64,000 nucleotides of DNA, taken from Phocoena phocoena. Its lineage: Eukaryota; Chordata; Mammalia; Artiodactyla; Phocoenidae. Positions 45,331 to 57,369 of this stretch are shown piece by piece (within the stretch, counting starts at the first letter, position 1; each line of letters begins with the position of its first letter). The position numbers and the translations under genes are program-made. The stretch spans positions 58,007,690 through 58,071,689 of the forward strand of contig NC_089226.1 in assembly GCF_963924675.1 (NCBI RefSeq). Reading direction: 5' to 3'. The notes below the pieces were generated by a model. That model made no database searches. It saw nothing but the letters and a program-made list of their open reading frames with translations, and was not told the origin of the DNA.

Positions 45331-45831
45331 TGTTGTTGGGCTGCACCCCGCAGACCTGCAAGCCTTATACTTGCCCAGCCTCAAGACCGAGGAAAGAGCC
45401 CAGAGTCAGCAACAGAGACATCAGTGATTTAATGGACATGGGGATCTTACATGTCTGAAGCAAGGTCCTGGAGCAACACCTCGCCATGTGTGAGAGATGG
45501 CAGGCAGGACATGGCAGTTGTCTTTGCTGTTGTGGAAGGGAGGGGGCAATTTACCAGTTATAGAGGGAATTGATGTCAGGTTGGCTCTTCAGTTACCAGG
45601 GAAACCAGCAGAGTAGCATGCTCCTCACTGCCCCTTTGTTAAGCTATCATAGCTGAGATGTTCTAATCTGAAGATTAGAACAATCACTAGCTGGGGCTGG
45701 GGGCAAGTATGTCTCTATGATTAGGAGGGAAGGTTAGTCATGTGAGTATGGTGTAGGTGAAGCAGCCACTGGTCGAATAGGAGATGTTCAGAGAGCAAGA
45801 GAACAGCCATCTTGGGTGGCCTGGTCATACA
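45331..45831 (-). mobile_element. Solo retroviral-type LTR, antisense, inside L1
   Basis: About 500 bp that interrupts an otherwise continuous L1, with TG at the left edge (tgttgttgggctgc) and CA at the right (ggtcataca). On the minus strand, sequence near the 3' end has an ATTAAA polyadenylation signal and a CT-rich region, as in an LTR. No internal retroviral sequence is present, consistent with recombination to a solo LTR. The class is not assigned and the target duplication is unclear. Confidence 0.65.
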
Positions 45832-46215
45832 TATGTTTTAATCTTGGTGTACATTCTGTGGGTTTGGACATATGTGTAATGACATGTATCTACCATTATA
45901 TTGTCATACAGAATAATTTCACTACCCTAAAATTCTTCTATGTTCCACCTATTCATCCCTTCCTCAACCCTCAACCCCTGGAAACCACTGATCTTTTTAC
46001 TATCTCTGTACTTTTGCCTTTTACAGAATGTCATATAGCTGGACTCATACAGTATGTAGCCTTTTCATATTGGCTTCTTTAACTTAGTAATATGCATTTA
46101 AGTTTCCTCCATGTCTTTTCATGGCTTGGGATCTCATTTCTTTTTATCACTAAATAATAGTCCATTGTCTGGGTGTACCATAGCATTAAACAATTTTTTT
46201 ACTTTGAGGTATAAT

Positions 46216-48222
46216 GAATTACATTGATTTTTAGATGTTGATTCAACTGACATTCCTCAGAAAAATACCACTTGTTATTCTTTTTATATATTTTGGTAAG
46301 AATCGTTTTATATATCTGTTAGATTTTTATAATTAGGATTATGCTGGCCTTGTAAAATTAGTTGAAGTGTTCCCTGCTCTATTTTCTGAAAGAGTTTTTG
46401 TATGATGGTATTTATTTCTTTAAATGTTTGATAGAATTTGCCACCCAAACCATCTGGGCCTGAAGTTTTCTTCATGGAAAGCTTTTTGAGAACAAGTACA
46501 ATCTCTGTAACAGATAAAGAGTTTTGGGGATTTTGTTTCATTAGTTTCAATTTTGGAAAATTAACTTTTCTCAGTCTATTGAGAGTTAATATTATACAAC
46601 TCCTTGTAAATTCTTGCAACAATGTTGGCCCATGTTTTATCATCAATACCACCTCCATCCTTTATCATTTGTATCACTTTTTATAAAAGTGTTTTAATTT
46701 TTGCTTTAATCAGTCCTATGCATTTTAAACATAAAGAAGGAAAAATAGTCTTTTTATATTTATCCAGCTGTCTACTATATCCAGTGCTCTTCTTTCTTTC
46801 CTAAAAATTCAAGTTTCCAAGTGGTATCACTTCCCTTCAACTTGAAGAATTTCCTTTAGCATTTACTGTAATACAGATTCACTGGCAATGAATTCTCTTA
46901 GTTTTCTTTATACATATGTTAGATTTCTTGGTATTGTCTTTTAGATCTCAGAGGCTCTGTTAAATTTATTTTTAAGCTTTTTCTCTCTGTATTTCAGAAT
47001 AGATCATGTCTATTGATCTGTCTTCTAGTTCATGGACCCTTTTCTCTTTCATCTTCATTCTGCTATTAAGACCATTTAGTGAATTTCTGATCTCAGATAT
47101 TGTATTTTTCAGTTCAAAAATTTCCATCTGGTTCTTTTGTATAGTTTCTGTTTCTTTTCTGAGATGTCTCATCTTTTCCTCCATTGCAAGAACATTTTTC
47201 TTTAAGTCACTGATAATAGCTGTGTTAAAATCCTTGTCTGCTAATTCTAACCTCTGGGTATCTTAGAGTTGATCACCACTAATTATCTTTGCTCTTGAGA
47301 ATGGGTCACATTTCTCTAGTTCTTCATTTGTCTAGTAATTATGGATTGCATCGTGGACATTATGAGTGTTATATTATGGAGAGCCTGGAATCCATTATTC
47401 CTCAAGAGAGTGTTTATTTTGTTTATTTTAGCATGTAATTAACTTGGTTCAACTCAAACTGCAAACTGTTTCCTGGAAGGCTGCTCAAATCTCAGTTTCT
47501 TCTTTTATCCTTAGCTGATGTCTGTCCCACACATATAGTACAGGAGTCAGCTAGAGTTTTGGACAGAGTTTATGCACAGAATGTGGGGTTCTTCTTCTCT
47601 AACTCTCTCCTTTCTGGACATATACTCCAGTGGCTGTGGTTACCCTGAATTTTGTGCTTGGTTCTTCAGGCCACAAGGACCGTGGGATTTCCATTGGTGT
47701 TTCAGCCACTGTTCAGGGCTCTGACTACTGTCTGCTCTCAAAAGCCATAAAAACAGGAAACATCCCATGCTGGTTCCTTCTCCCAAGTGTTAACTCCCTT
47801 TTAGTATCAAATCTGCATTTGTTCACTCTCCAGGACCTTAAGGTCTTTGTTGATTTTGGTTTTCTTTCTTTTTTTTCAAATTTGGTCTAGAGGTTATAGT
47901 TGTTACCTGTGGGAAGGTCAGATATGGTTGGAGTTTACTTGGCTATACAGGGAACAGGTGGTACATGATATTTTTTTGCGCCATTTAAAATTATTTCTTT
48001 TTCTGTTTGCTGGTACAGAGAAATGCAATTGACTTTTGTATATTGACCTCGTATCCAAAAACTCTACTATATTCTAACATTAATTCTAAAAATTATTTAC
48101 TCTTTTAGATTTTTTTAATGTGTTCAGTCATTTCATCTGCAAATTATGAGAGTTTTGTGTCTTTTTTTTCAATTCTTGTACTTTTTATCTCTTTTTCTTT
48201 TGGCTAGGACTGTAGGATTTTC
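46216..48222 (-). mobile_element. Old antisense L1 pieces, including ORF2 and ORF1-like remnants
   Basis: At 46308-46658 (minus) the frame contains KKTSGPDGLGGKFYQTFKE, the linker before the L1 reverse transcriptase. At 46972-47184 (minus) a coiled-coil frame (KNTISEIRNSLNGLNSRMK, HELEDR) matches L1 ORF1. The sequence that should separate them is missing, so these are deleted or separate L1 or half-L1 elements. From about 47980 antisense ORF2 text resumes. No functional protein. Confidence 0.75.
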
Positions 48223-48224
48223 TT

Positions 48225-48280
48225 CCCCCCTGCCCCCGCCCCCCCCCCCCCCCCCCCCCCCCCCCCGCCCCGCCGCCTTC
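48225..48280. repeat. C-rich tract with a 28-base C homopolymer
   Basis: A run of 28 consecutive C (48239-48266) with flanking C5-6 blocks separated by single T or G. On the minus strand it is poly(G), a G-quadruplex candidate; on the plus strand an i-motif candidate. Its length may be an assembly estimate. Confidence 0.93.
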
Positions 48281-49502
48281 CTCCTCCTCATAGCTAGCCA
48301 TTATCAGATTCAGGAAGTTCCTTTCTATTCCTCATGTGCTAAAAGTTGAAAGTTTAAACACTTTTACTTATATGTATTTTAGGTTGAGTTCCCTAGAAGC
48401 AAAGATAGGAATTTCTGTGCAAATGATTTATAAAAGGAATGCTCTCAGGAGAAACCTGTAAAGGAGTGAGGGAATCAAGTTAGGGAAAGGAAAGAACTAA
48501 GCAATGATATAGTTTCAGGTGAAGTTTAATCTCAGCTCGATTCTATGCTCTCTGGAGTATTAATTGCATAACAGAGTTATACTCCTGCAGCAGACAGTCA
48601 TTGGCTATTGGCTGTAGGGGAAAGGTGTGTATAACCCTCAGGTCCTCTGCATAAGATACCTTTGATCATCCCAAGGCAGTTCTCCAGAGAAGGTTGCATG
48701 TGTGAACTCATAGCAATAGTACCTATAGCAGCTAGAGAGGGACACAACCATCCAGTTAAAACGATCTCTGGAGGATCTTAACAGGATCTTAGCACACGCA
48801 TCCTGAGTTTGTATATATTCCTTGTTTGCTAAGGTTTTATCATATGTAATAAATGTTTAACTTTATCAGTTACTTTATCTGTTCAGATTGTCATTTGATT
48901 TTTTTTTAAACCTGTCAATGTTGTGGATAACCTTGACTGATTTTCAAATATTACACCAACGTTACATTCTGGTGTAAATTCACCTTTGTCATGATTTATT
49001 ATCCTTTTTATATATTGCTGGATTTGATTTGATAAATTTTATTTAGGATTTTTGCACCTGTGTTCATTAGTGAGGTCGGACTATGATTTTTCTTTCTTAT
49101 GATATCTTTGGTTGTTATATCAAGGTTAAGCTAAACAGAGGAAAAGAGTTGATGGGTGTCCCCTCTTCTTATCTTCCCTGGAAGAGTTCTTTTAAGATTT
49201 GAATGATTTATTTCTTAAATATACTTTTCAACTTGCCATTAAAGTCAGCTGGGGCTGGAGCTGTCTTTGCAGGAACATTTTATTATTTAATCTCTTTCAC
49301 GTTTATGATTCTAATAGGTTTTTTTTTCCTTGAGTAAAATTGTCCATTTTGTCTAAATTTTCAAATTTATTGGTACAAAATTGCTCTTAATATCTTTTTA
49401 TCATTTTAATATCTGTGGTATCTCTAGCACTGACCTGTTTTTCTTTCATGATGTTATTTATTTGTGCCTTCTCTTTTTTCTTTCAGAACAAATGTTTTGC
49501 TT
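48281..49502 (-). mobile_element. Antisense L1 ORF2 with an unclassified 450-bp insertion
   Basis: 'attatcagattcaggaagtt' at 48300 and 'tgctaaggttttatcatatg' from 48829 are consecutive antisense L1 ORF2 text. Between them, about 48350-48800 is unrelated sequence ('gagttccctagaagcaaag', 'gatttataaaaggaatgctc', 'caccctcaggtcctctgc'-like) that looks like a different old repeat of a family I cannot name. L1 continues to about 49500. No intact ORF. Confidence 0.65.
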
Positions 49503-49517
49503 TGTATATACTCTTTT

Positions 49518-49671
49518 GTTTATTCATTTAAAAAATTTTTTTTAATTTTTAAATATTTTCTTGGCTGCGCTGCACGGCATGTGGGATCTTAGTTCCCTGA
49601 CCAGGGATCAAACCCGCACCCCTTGCATTGGAAGTACAGAGTCTTAACCACTGGACTGCCAGGGAAGTCCC
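49518..49671 (-). mobile_element. Short tRNA-derived SINE, antisense
   Basis: 'ggctgcgctgcacggcatgt' to 'gactgccagggaagtccc' after an A/T-rich tail. About 15-bp duplication (tgtatatactctttt at 49503 and tgtatatactctctt at 49672). Confidence 0.93.
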
Positions 49672-49698
49672 TGTATATACTCTCTTTCAATGCTTCTT

Positions 49699-49900
49699 TT
49701 TTTTTTTGCCGTACGCGGGCCTCTAACTGTTATGGCCTCTCCCATTGCGGAGCACAGGCTCCGGACGCGCAGGCTCAGTGGCCATGGCTCACGGGCCCAG
49801 CCGCTCCGCGGCATGTGGGATCCTCCCAGACTGGGGCACGAACCCATGTCTGCTGCATCGGCAGGCAGACTTTCTACCACTGCGCCTCCAGGGAAGCCCC
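49699..49900 (-). mobile_element. CHR-type SINE, antisense
   Basis: Poly(T), 'gccgtacgcgggcctctaac' to 'gcgcctccagggaagccc'. It lies only about 27 bp from the previous SINE. Target duplication unclear. The 100-codon plus ORF at 49623-49925 is a SINE by-product. Confidence 0.92.
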
Positions 49901-49969
49901 TGATGTTTATTTTCTAGTTCATTAATTTATGCTCTTCTAGTTTAGGGGGTTTTGTTCATTGTCAATTTT

Positions 49970-50680
49970 ATTATTCATTTCATTCTTTTTTCTTTTATTA
50001 GTGGTAAGAACACTTAATATGAGATCTACCCTCTTAACATATTTTTAAGTACACTATATAGTATTGTTAACTATAGACACAGTGTTGTACAGCGGATCTC
50101 TGGAATTTATTCATTTTGCATAACTGAAACTTTATACCCTTCGAACGGCAACAACCTATTTTCTTCTCCCCCCAGCCCCTGGCAACCATCATTCTACTCT
50201 GTTTCTATGAGTTTAACTAATTTATATACCTCATATAAGTGGAACTATGCAGTATTTGTCCTTCTGTGACTGGCTTATTTCACTTAGCATAATGTCCTCT
50301 TGGTCCTTCCATTGTTCATATCATTCTTTTTTTTTTCTTTTTTTAATTAATTTATTTTTTTGACTGCGTTTGGTCTTCATTACTGTGCACAGGCTTTCTC
50401 TAGTTGCAGCCAGTGGGGGCTACTCTTCATTGCGGTGTACAAGCTTCTCATTGCGGCGGCTTCTGCGGAGCATGGGTTCTAGGTACGTGGGCTTCAGTAT
50501 TTGCAGCACATGGGCTCAGTAGTTGTGGCTCACGGGCTCTAGAGCGCAGGCTTAATAGTTGTGGTGCATGGGCTTAGTTGCTCCGTGGCATGTGGAATCT
50601 TCCTGGACCAGGGCTCGAACCACCCATGTCCCCTGCATTGGCAGGTGGATTCTTAACCACTGTGCCACCAGGGAAGTCCT
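49970..50680 (-). mobile_element. Antisense L1 3' UTR followed by a long CHR-type SINE
   Basis: About 49990-50330: antisense L1M 3' UTR ('gatctaccctcttaacatat', 'cagcggatctctggaattta', 'ggcttatttcacttagcata'). About 50331-50680: long-form antisense SINE ('gactgcgtttggtcttcatt' to 'gtgccaccagggaagtcc'). 'tcatttcattctt' occurs at about 49976 and again at about 50680, suggesting a target duplication around the combined insertion. Confidence 0.8.
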
Positions 50681-51876
50681 CATTTCATTCTTAAAATGCA
50701 TGTTTATATCATTGATGTTAAGCCTTTTCTGTTATGTACACTTTTCTCCTTCAAACTACTACTTAGTTGTACCCATACATTTTTCATATGTAGTATTTTC
50801 ATTACCATTTGATTCAAAATATTCCTAATTGCTGTTTTCTTTTTTGACCATTGTGTTATTTAGATGTTAATCAATACCTTTATCTAACTCTCAGATAACA
50901 CAAGGATTTTAGAACACTAACTATATTTACTTTTATTAGTCTATATTTTAAAAGCCCTACCATATGTTCTTTTTATAGTCAATATTTATGTAAAGTAATC
51001 TATATATCTATATATCCTTTTTTCTTCATTTCTCAACTCAAACCTTCCATTTGGGATCATTTTATTTTCGTCTGACATTGAGCTCTTAGTTTTTATCTGA
51101 AAATGTCTTTATTTTACAATGTTTCTTCTAAGATATTTTTGCTGGGTGAAATTAACATTGGCAGTTTTTTCTTTCAGTGCATTAAAGATATAATCCCATT
51201 GCCTACCAGTTTACATTGTTACTGTTGAAAAGTCAACCTAGAGTGACTATCATTTCTTTGAAGGTAATTTTTTTTTTTCTACCTACTTTTATAATTTTCT
51301 TTTTGTCTTGATTTCAAAAGATTAGCTATGATGTTTCTAGGTGTTAATCTCTAGAAAACATAGACAAAGAGAAAATTGTGAAAGTAGGTAGAAGAGGAGA
51401 ATGATTTTGCTGTATTCTCTATCTTTCTCCTCCTTCAGGGAATCTTCTTAAATGTGTTAAACCTTCACCCTGTATCTTCTTTGTCTCTCAGACTCTTATC
51501 TTGCCATGCTTTACTCTTGGGTAAATACCTTGGGTTTTGGGTATGTATCTTGCCCTGTTCATTTCTTCCCTTTGGCTCTTCCTGAGTTTGTCCTTTATAA
51601 TGAACTGGAAGTAAAGTGTTTTCCCGAGTTCTGCGAGCTATTCTAGCAAATTATTGAACCTGAGGAGGGGATCATGGGAACCCCTGATTTATAGCCAATC
51701 TGTAAGAAGTAAGGGTGGCCTGGAACTTGAGACTAATGTCTGAAGTGGGGGCAGTCTTGTGGAAAATCATATATCTAGGTCTTTTTCCTTCACCAGTATT
51801 TTATATATAAATAATTTTAATATATTAATATAAATTAAGCTATAATATGACATCTTTTTTTTTACATTTTTCTCTT
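50681..51876 (-). mobile_element. Diverged antisense L1 sequence
   Basis: 'gatgttaagccttttctgtt' and 'gaccattgtgttatttagat', then 'aagatatttttgctgggtga' and 'cccattgcctaccagtttac', match old antisense L1 text. The part from about 51370 is not assigned. No ORF of interest. Confidence 0.55.
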
Positions 51877-51891
51877 TCCCACTTAGTCTTT

Positions 51892-52233
51892 TTTTTAATT
51901 AATTAATTAATTAATTTTTGGCTATGTTGGGTCTTCATTGCTGTATGCAGGCTTTCTCTAGTTGCGGAGAGCGGGGGCTACTCTTCATTGCGGTGCACGG
52001 GCTTCTCATTGCAGTGGCTTCTCATTGTGGAGCACAGGCTCTAGGTCTGCAGGCTTCAGTAGTTGTGGCATGCGGGCTCAGTAGTTGTGGCTCGCGGGCT
52101 CTAGAGTGCAGGCTCAGTAATTGTGGTGCATGGGCTTAGTTGCTCCATGGCGTGTAGGATCTTCCTGGGCTCAAACCCATGTCCCCTGCATTGGCAGGTG
52201 GGTTCTTAACCACTGAGCCACCAGGAATGTCCC
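51892..52233 (-). mobile_element. Long CHR-type SINE, antisense
   Basis: (AATT)n tail, 'ggctatgttgggtcttcatt' to 'gagccaccaggaatgtccc'. Perfect 15-bp target-site duplication tcccacttagtcttt at 51877-51891 and 52234-52248. Confidence 0.95.
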
Positions 52234-52248
52234 TCCCACTTAGTCTTT

Positions 52249-53120
52249 GTCTGTAAGTGTATCTAGTTTTTCTTTGCCTGTTAGCACAGTGTGCTTAAAT
52301 TTTTGTTTCTTTTTCTATTTACCACAACATTTCCATGCTCATAGCATGCAATTCTATCCTATGTAATTTTATATAGTTAAACAAATAGGCCATACATACA
52401 CAAATTCAAAAGGTACTTGACTAAATACCCTCTCAATTGTTTTCCCATATCCATCTAAGTGTTCCTACCCAGAGACACTACTATTAGCTTTTTGTACGTA
52501 TTTTCACAGATATTTAACCTGTCCCTTAATATAAATTCTAGTATACTGTCCTCCCAGTGTCCTGCCCTTTGCTTTTTTCCCCCACTTTAAATATTTTTGT
52601 CTGTGTATATATAGAACTGCTCCATTCTTTATAAGAGCTAGATAGTACTTCATTAAATTGATATCCAAACTAATTAACCAGTGTCTTACTAATGGGCATT
52701 TATGGTTTGGTTTTGTTATTTGCTATTGCAGTCAGGGTAATGCTTGTAGCACACACATATTTAGACGTGTGTTTCTCAGTATCTCTGTGACATCAATTCC
52801 TAGAAACAGAATATTGAGTCAGGTTATGTGCCTTTAAATTTTGGTAGATATTACCAAATTGCCCTCCAGAGAGGGTGTACCAATTTATTCTTCTACCAGA
52901 AATATATAAAAGTGCCTGCTTTCCCAAATTCTTGCACCACAGTGTAGTATCAAATATTTTTCTTTGCCAATGTGAAAAATGAAAGCTATATTTTAATTTT
53001 TCTTAAAAATGAGGCTGAGTATATTTTCATATATTTAAAAGACATCTATCTGTATTTCCTTTTTTATGAACTGTCTTCATATCTTTTGTCTATTTTTCTA
53101 TTGAGTCATTGATCTTTTCT
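52249..53120 (-). mobile_element. Old antisense L1/HAL1-type 3' region
   Basis: 'accaaattgccctccagaga', 'gagagggtgtaccaatttat', and 'ttcttaaaaatgaggctgag' correspond to antisense L1M/HAL1 ORF and 3' text. Diverged. Confidence 0.65.
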
Positions 53121-53184
53121 CTTTTTTATTTATTTTAAAGAAATAAACCTTTGGTTAACTTACATATTACAGATGGTTTTACCT

Positions 53185-54150
53185 TATTTTATTTTTTATT
53201 CTTATTGAAGTAGTGTTGATTTACAGTGTTGTGTTAACTTTCTGGTGTACAGCATGGTGATTCAGTTATACACATATATGTATTATTTCTTAGATTCTTT
53301 TCTATCATAGGTTATTACAAGATATTGAATATAGTTCCCTATGCTATACAGTTAGGACCTTGTTGTTTATCTATTTTATATATAGTAGTGTGTATCTGTT
53401 AATCCCAAACCCCTAATTTATCCCTCCCCCCCTTCCCCTTTGGCAACCATAAGTTTGTTCTCTATGTCTATGCATCTATTTCTGTCTTGTAAATAAGTTC
53501 ATTCGTATCATTTTCTTTAGATTCCATGTAAAAGTGACATCTATGACATTTGTCTTTGTCTGACTTCACTTAGTATGATAATCTCTAGGTCCATCCATGT
53601 TGCTGTAAATGGCATTATTTCATTCTATTTATGGTTCAGTAATATTCCATTGTGTGTATATATGTATACACCACATCTTTATCCATTTATCCATCGATGG
53701 ACATTGGTTGCTTCCATGTCTTGGCTACTGTAAATAGTGCTTCTGTGAACGTTGGAGTGTGTGTATATTTTCAACTTAGAGTTTTCGTCTTTTCCAGAAA
53801 AGTGGGATTTTATATGCCTGAGAGTGGGATTGCTGGATCGTATGGTAACTATTTTTAGTGTTTTAAGGAACCTCCATACTGTTCTCCATAGTGGCTGCAC
53901 CAATTTACATTCCCACCAACAGTGTAGGAGGGTTCCTCTTTCTCCACACCCTCTCCAGAGTTTATTATTTAGGGGCTTTTGGATGATGGCAGTAGTTTTG
54001 ATTTGCATTTCTCTAATATTAGTGATGTTGAGCATCTTTTCATATGCCTGTTGGCCACCTGTAGGTCTTCTTTGGAGAAATGTCTGTTTAGGTCCTCTGT
54101 CCATTTTTTTAATTGCGTTGTTAGTTGTTTTGATTACAAATGTTTTTTTT
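53185..54150 (-). mobile_element. 5'-truncated L1 LINE, antisense
   Basis: 3' UTR ('gtgttgatttacagtgttgt', 'tgaatatagttccctatgct') then ORF2 C-terminus. The minus frame at 53679-54104 contains [23 protein letters not shown] and [18 protein letters not shown], the characteristic L1 ORF2 C-terminal cysteine region, with small disruptions. Confidence 0.88.
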
Positions 54151-54289
54151 TCAGTTTGTCTTTTGGATTTATTTATGTAATTTTTATCATGCAGAACATA
54201 ATTATAATTTTATTGACAGATAATACTTGGTAGATATGTCATACTTAACATTTTCTGTTTGTTGAACATCTTAAAGTGTTTCTGATTTT

Positions 54290-54570
54290 TTTCCAGTTTT
54301 ATTGAGAAATAATTGACATACATCACTGTATAAGTTTAAAGTATACGTGACTTCCCTGGGGTCCAGTGGTTAAGACTCCATGCTTCCACTGCAGGGGCAC
54401 AGGTTTGATCCTTGGTTGGGGAACTAAGACCCCGCATGCTGCATGTTGCAGCCAGAAAAAAAAAAGTTTAAGGTATATGGCATGATGGTTTGATTTACAT
54501 ATATTGTGAAATGATTACCACAGTAGGTTTAGTAAACATCCATCATCTCATATAGATACAATAAGGTGTT
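54290..54570 (-). mobile_element. Antisense L1 3'-UTR fragment with a short sense SINE
   Basis: 'ttattgagaaataattgaca' and 'ggtttgatttacatatattg' are antisense L1M 3' UTR. The SINE at 54348-54463 (+) is a short form ('gacttccctggggtccagtg' to 'gcagccagaaaaa'). Imperfect duplication aagtttaaagtata/aagtttaaggtata at 54332 and 54464. Confidence 0.85.
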
Positions 54571-55329
54571 TCTGATTTTTTAATAGCTATTTTCAAGAAT
54601 GCTGAGAGCATTATTTTGCATACAGCTTTTTTTTTCTTTTGGATTATTTCTGTAGCATATGTAAAGATGACATATATATGAGATAGAGATATTTAATTTC
54701 TGAGAAATGCAGTCAGACCATAATTGTAGCATGAGTTTGGAAGCATATGAAAATTGGGCCTTATTAAAAAATAAATAAAACCCATCTTATTGTTTCCTTC
54801 ATTGATAGTTTTCATGCTGATGGGAAAGTTTCTCCTGATTGTTAGTATTTTCACCACTCCAAAATACGTATTAAACATCAGGCCATGAATCTTTTTCTGG
54901 TACAAATTAAATTAAGTATAGAATTACAGAATCTCAGTTGACAGGGACCTAGATGTCATCTTGTTTAAGCTCCTACTCAGAATTAAAATGTCTAAAGTAT
55001 CCCTAATAGATAACTTCAGTGTCAGAATATCCCTGATATAGTAGACTCTTGTCTTACTTGGGAGTTAGATTCTAAGGTCAATAAATAACAAAAATTTCAT
55101 AAAGTAAAAAATTACACTTGGGAAATCTTAAATTGCCTATGAACTACAGAATATGTGACTTCAGGTATCTATCTTGGTACAGTTACATTACTGCATAATA
55201 ATGTATATAGTAATTCACCATATATAATGGAGCACATGCACAAAATGTAATCTTTAGCAGTGCTTTGGGAGGTAGGGCTAAGTACATATAGTTGAATATG
55301 TGTAAGTTAAATGTATATAAAACTATACT
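54571..55329. other. Intron, nothing recognised
   Basis: AT-rich. Short ORFs on the minus strand (54693-54905, 55183-55398) have no recognisable similarity. Confidence 0.4.
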
Positions 55330-56720
55330 ATGTAGAACAGTATTGTATAGTAGAAGGACTTCTGGTTCTAGTAATGACAGATGAGGTAGTTTGGACAACT
55401 TTCCTCTAACAGCTAGAAAAGATAGACAAAGTATAGATTTATAGGTGTTAATGACTCAGCAGGTTAGTCAGGAATTTCCCGTTCAAGATCTGGAAGAAGA
55501 CAGAAATTCAGAGAGGTTGAGTTTAGCATTTAGGGCCACCTTTGACCTGTACTCATTTTCTGATCCAGGATGGGCAGCCAAGAGGTTTAGCAGTCTTTTT
55601 GTTAGCCTTGCTAGGATAGAGGAACAAATATTGGAATTGAGGGCCTACCATAGGTGGGAACCCTGAAAATACTTCCACTTGAATACTGGTGAATACTGTG
55701 AATACTGTAAATACTTCCCTGTGAATACTGGTGAACTTGAACTAAACATCCTGCACACAGACTGCATCCAGCTCTGAGTCATTTGGAGGCTGAAAAGTGA
55801 ATTAAGGGAAACCCGGATTACTAGTGTCTTCAGGTGCTTGGAAGAAGCAAAAAAAAAAAATCTTCCCTAGAGGAAAGTACCTTCATCCCAGGTTTCAAAT
55901 TATTCCTACTAATAATGTTTCAAATATAATATTCAATACAGAGTTAAAGATAACCAGACACACAAGGAAACAAGTCAACATGAACAAGAACCTGAAGAAC
56001 CAACAGATAATAGAAACTCCTGAAGGGGCTCTTTATACTGCAGTTATCAAATGCAGGCTTTAGTATTATTTTTTTTTATATTTATTTACTTATTTGGCTG
56101 TGCCAGGTCTTAGTTGCAGCACACGGGATCTTCGTTGCCACATGTGAGACCTTTGTCGCAGCATGCAGGATCTTAAGTTGCAGCATGCAGGCTCTTAGTT
56201 GTGGCATGCAGGATCTAGTTCCCTGACCAGAACTTGAACCCGGGCCCCCCGCACTGGGAGAATGGAGTCTTAACCACTGGACCACCAGGGAAGTCCCAAA
56301 TGCAGACTTTAAAATAACTATGCTTGTCAACTTCCCAATTAAAAATTGGGCAGAGAAATGAAAATGATACAAAAAAGACATAGTAGATTTTAATAGAAAT
56401 TATGGATCTGAAAAAGTGCAATAACTAAAATCAAGAATTCAGTGAATGAATTTATAACATTTCAAACAGAGTTGAAGAGAGAATTAGTAAACTAGAAGAT
56501 AGGTCATGGAAAATTGAAGGATGGAATGACAAAAGGATGAAGAGGAAAATAAAGAAGACAGCATAAGACATAAGATGATACAGTGAAAAAGTTCCAACAT
56601 ACATTTAATTGAAATCTCTTAAGGAGAGGAAAGAAAATGAACTAGAAACAACATTTGAAGAGACAACAGCTGTGAAATTTCCTAAACTGGTGAATGACAT
56701 AAATCCACAGGTAAAAGAGT
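55330..56720 (+). mobile_element. Old L1/HAL1 5'-ORF1 region, sense, with an antisense SINE
   Basis: 'agatctggaagaagacagaa' and 'ctgatccaggatgggcagcc' suggest an L1 or HAL1 5' region. From about 56460, 'gttgaagagagaattagtaa', 'ggaaaataaagaagacagca' and 'tttgaagagacaacagctgt' match L1 ORF1. The SINE at 56063-56297 is antisense ('ggctgtgccaggtcttagtt' to 'gaccaccagggaagtccc') with a 14-bp duplication aaatgcaggcttta/aaatgcagacttta. The 73-codon ORF at 55445-55666 lies in this element. Confidence 0.65.
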
Positions 56721-56820
56721 TTGGGGTTAATTTGTACTTTCTAAACTTTTCTCCCTGATTATATCATCCTTCCATATAAGGAAATAAAGGAATAAAAAGT
56801 TTAATGACCACTAATAAAGA

Positions 56821-57260
56821 ACAGTCTGTTTCCTTTTAGTTTTATTTTTCTGTGCATTTGTATGTATCCATTTTATAAATCTGAAATCATATTGCACATA
56901 TGGTGTATATACTTTCCCCCTTAATATATCAAGAATTTTTTCCCATATCATAGAATTCTAAAGTTATTTTTAATATACTATTCTAATGCACTATTACATC
57001 ATACTTTTTATTTAACTGGTTTTCTATTGGATATGTAGTTTGCTTATATATATTTTTTACTATTACAGACATAATACAATAACAAATTTTATATACTCAT
57101 GACTAAATTTTAACATGCATCTATGATTATTTCCTTGGGATAAGTTTCTAAAAATAGAACTGCTGGATCAAAGGCTATTAATATTTAAGTTATTTATAAC
57201 ATTGGCAAATTGTCATCTGAGATATTGTATCAGTTTATACTCCCTCTATGATTGTATTTT
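56821..57260 (-). mobile_element. Old antisense L1/HAL1 3' fragment
   Basis: 'aaaatagaactgctggatca' and 'cattggcaaattgtcatctg' correspond to a diverged antisense L1 ORF2 C-terminal region. TA-rich toward 57060 and 57280-57320. Confidence 0.6.
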
Positions 57261-57369
57261 TCAAAGATGGCTGCATCCATATATATTATATATAGGCATA
57301 TATATTATATCGTTATATATCATTTTTTGGTATCATATGCATTTATCTTTTTTGTATCATATATACATA

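Larger units (their letters stand above)
43830..46215 (-). mobile_element. Cluster of old antisense L1 3' regions with SINE and LTR insertions
   Basis: Antisense L1M-type 3' UTR and ORF2 C-terminal text in several pieces: 'cttattgaagtataatttac', 'ccagcccctggcaaccactg', 'cattgtatggatgtacaaca', then a second L1 from about 45120 ('ttaggttcacagcacaattg', 'tcacccaaagtccatcat') that resumes at about 45836 ('gtttggacatatgtgtaatg'). A SINE lies at 44166-44371 and a solo LTR at about 45331-45831. No intact ORF. Confidence 0.82.

Noticed and set aside
53679..54180. Overlapping 141-142 codon ORFs on both strands
   Set aside because: Both lie in the antisense L1 at 53185-54150. The minus frame is the ORF2 C-terminus and the plus frame is its shadow.
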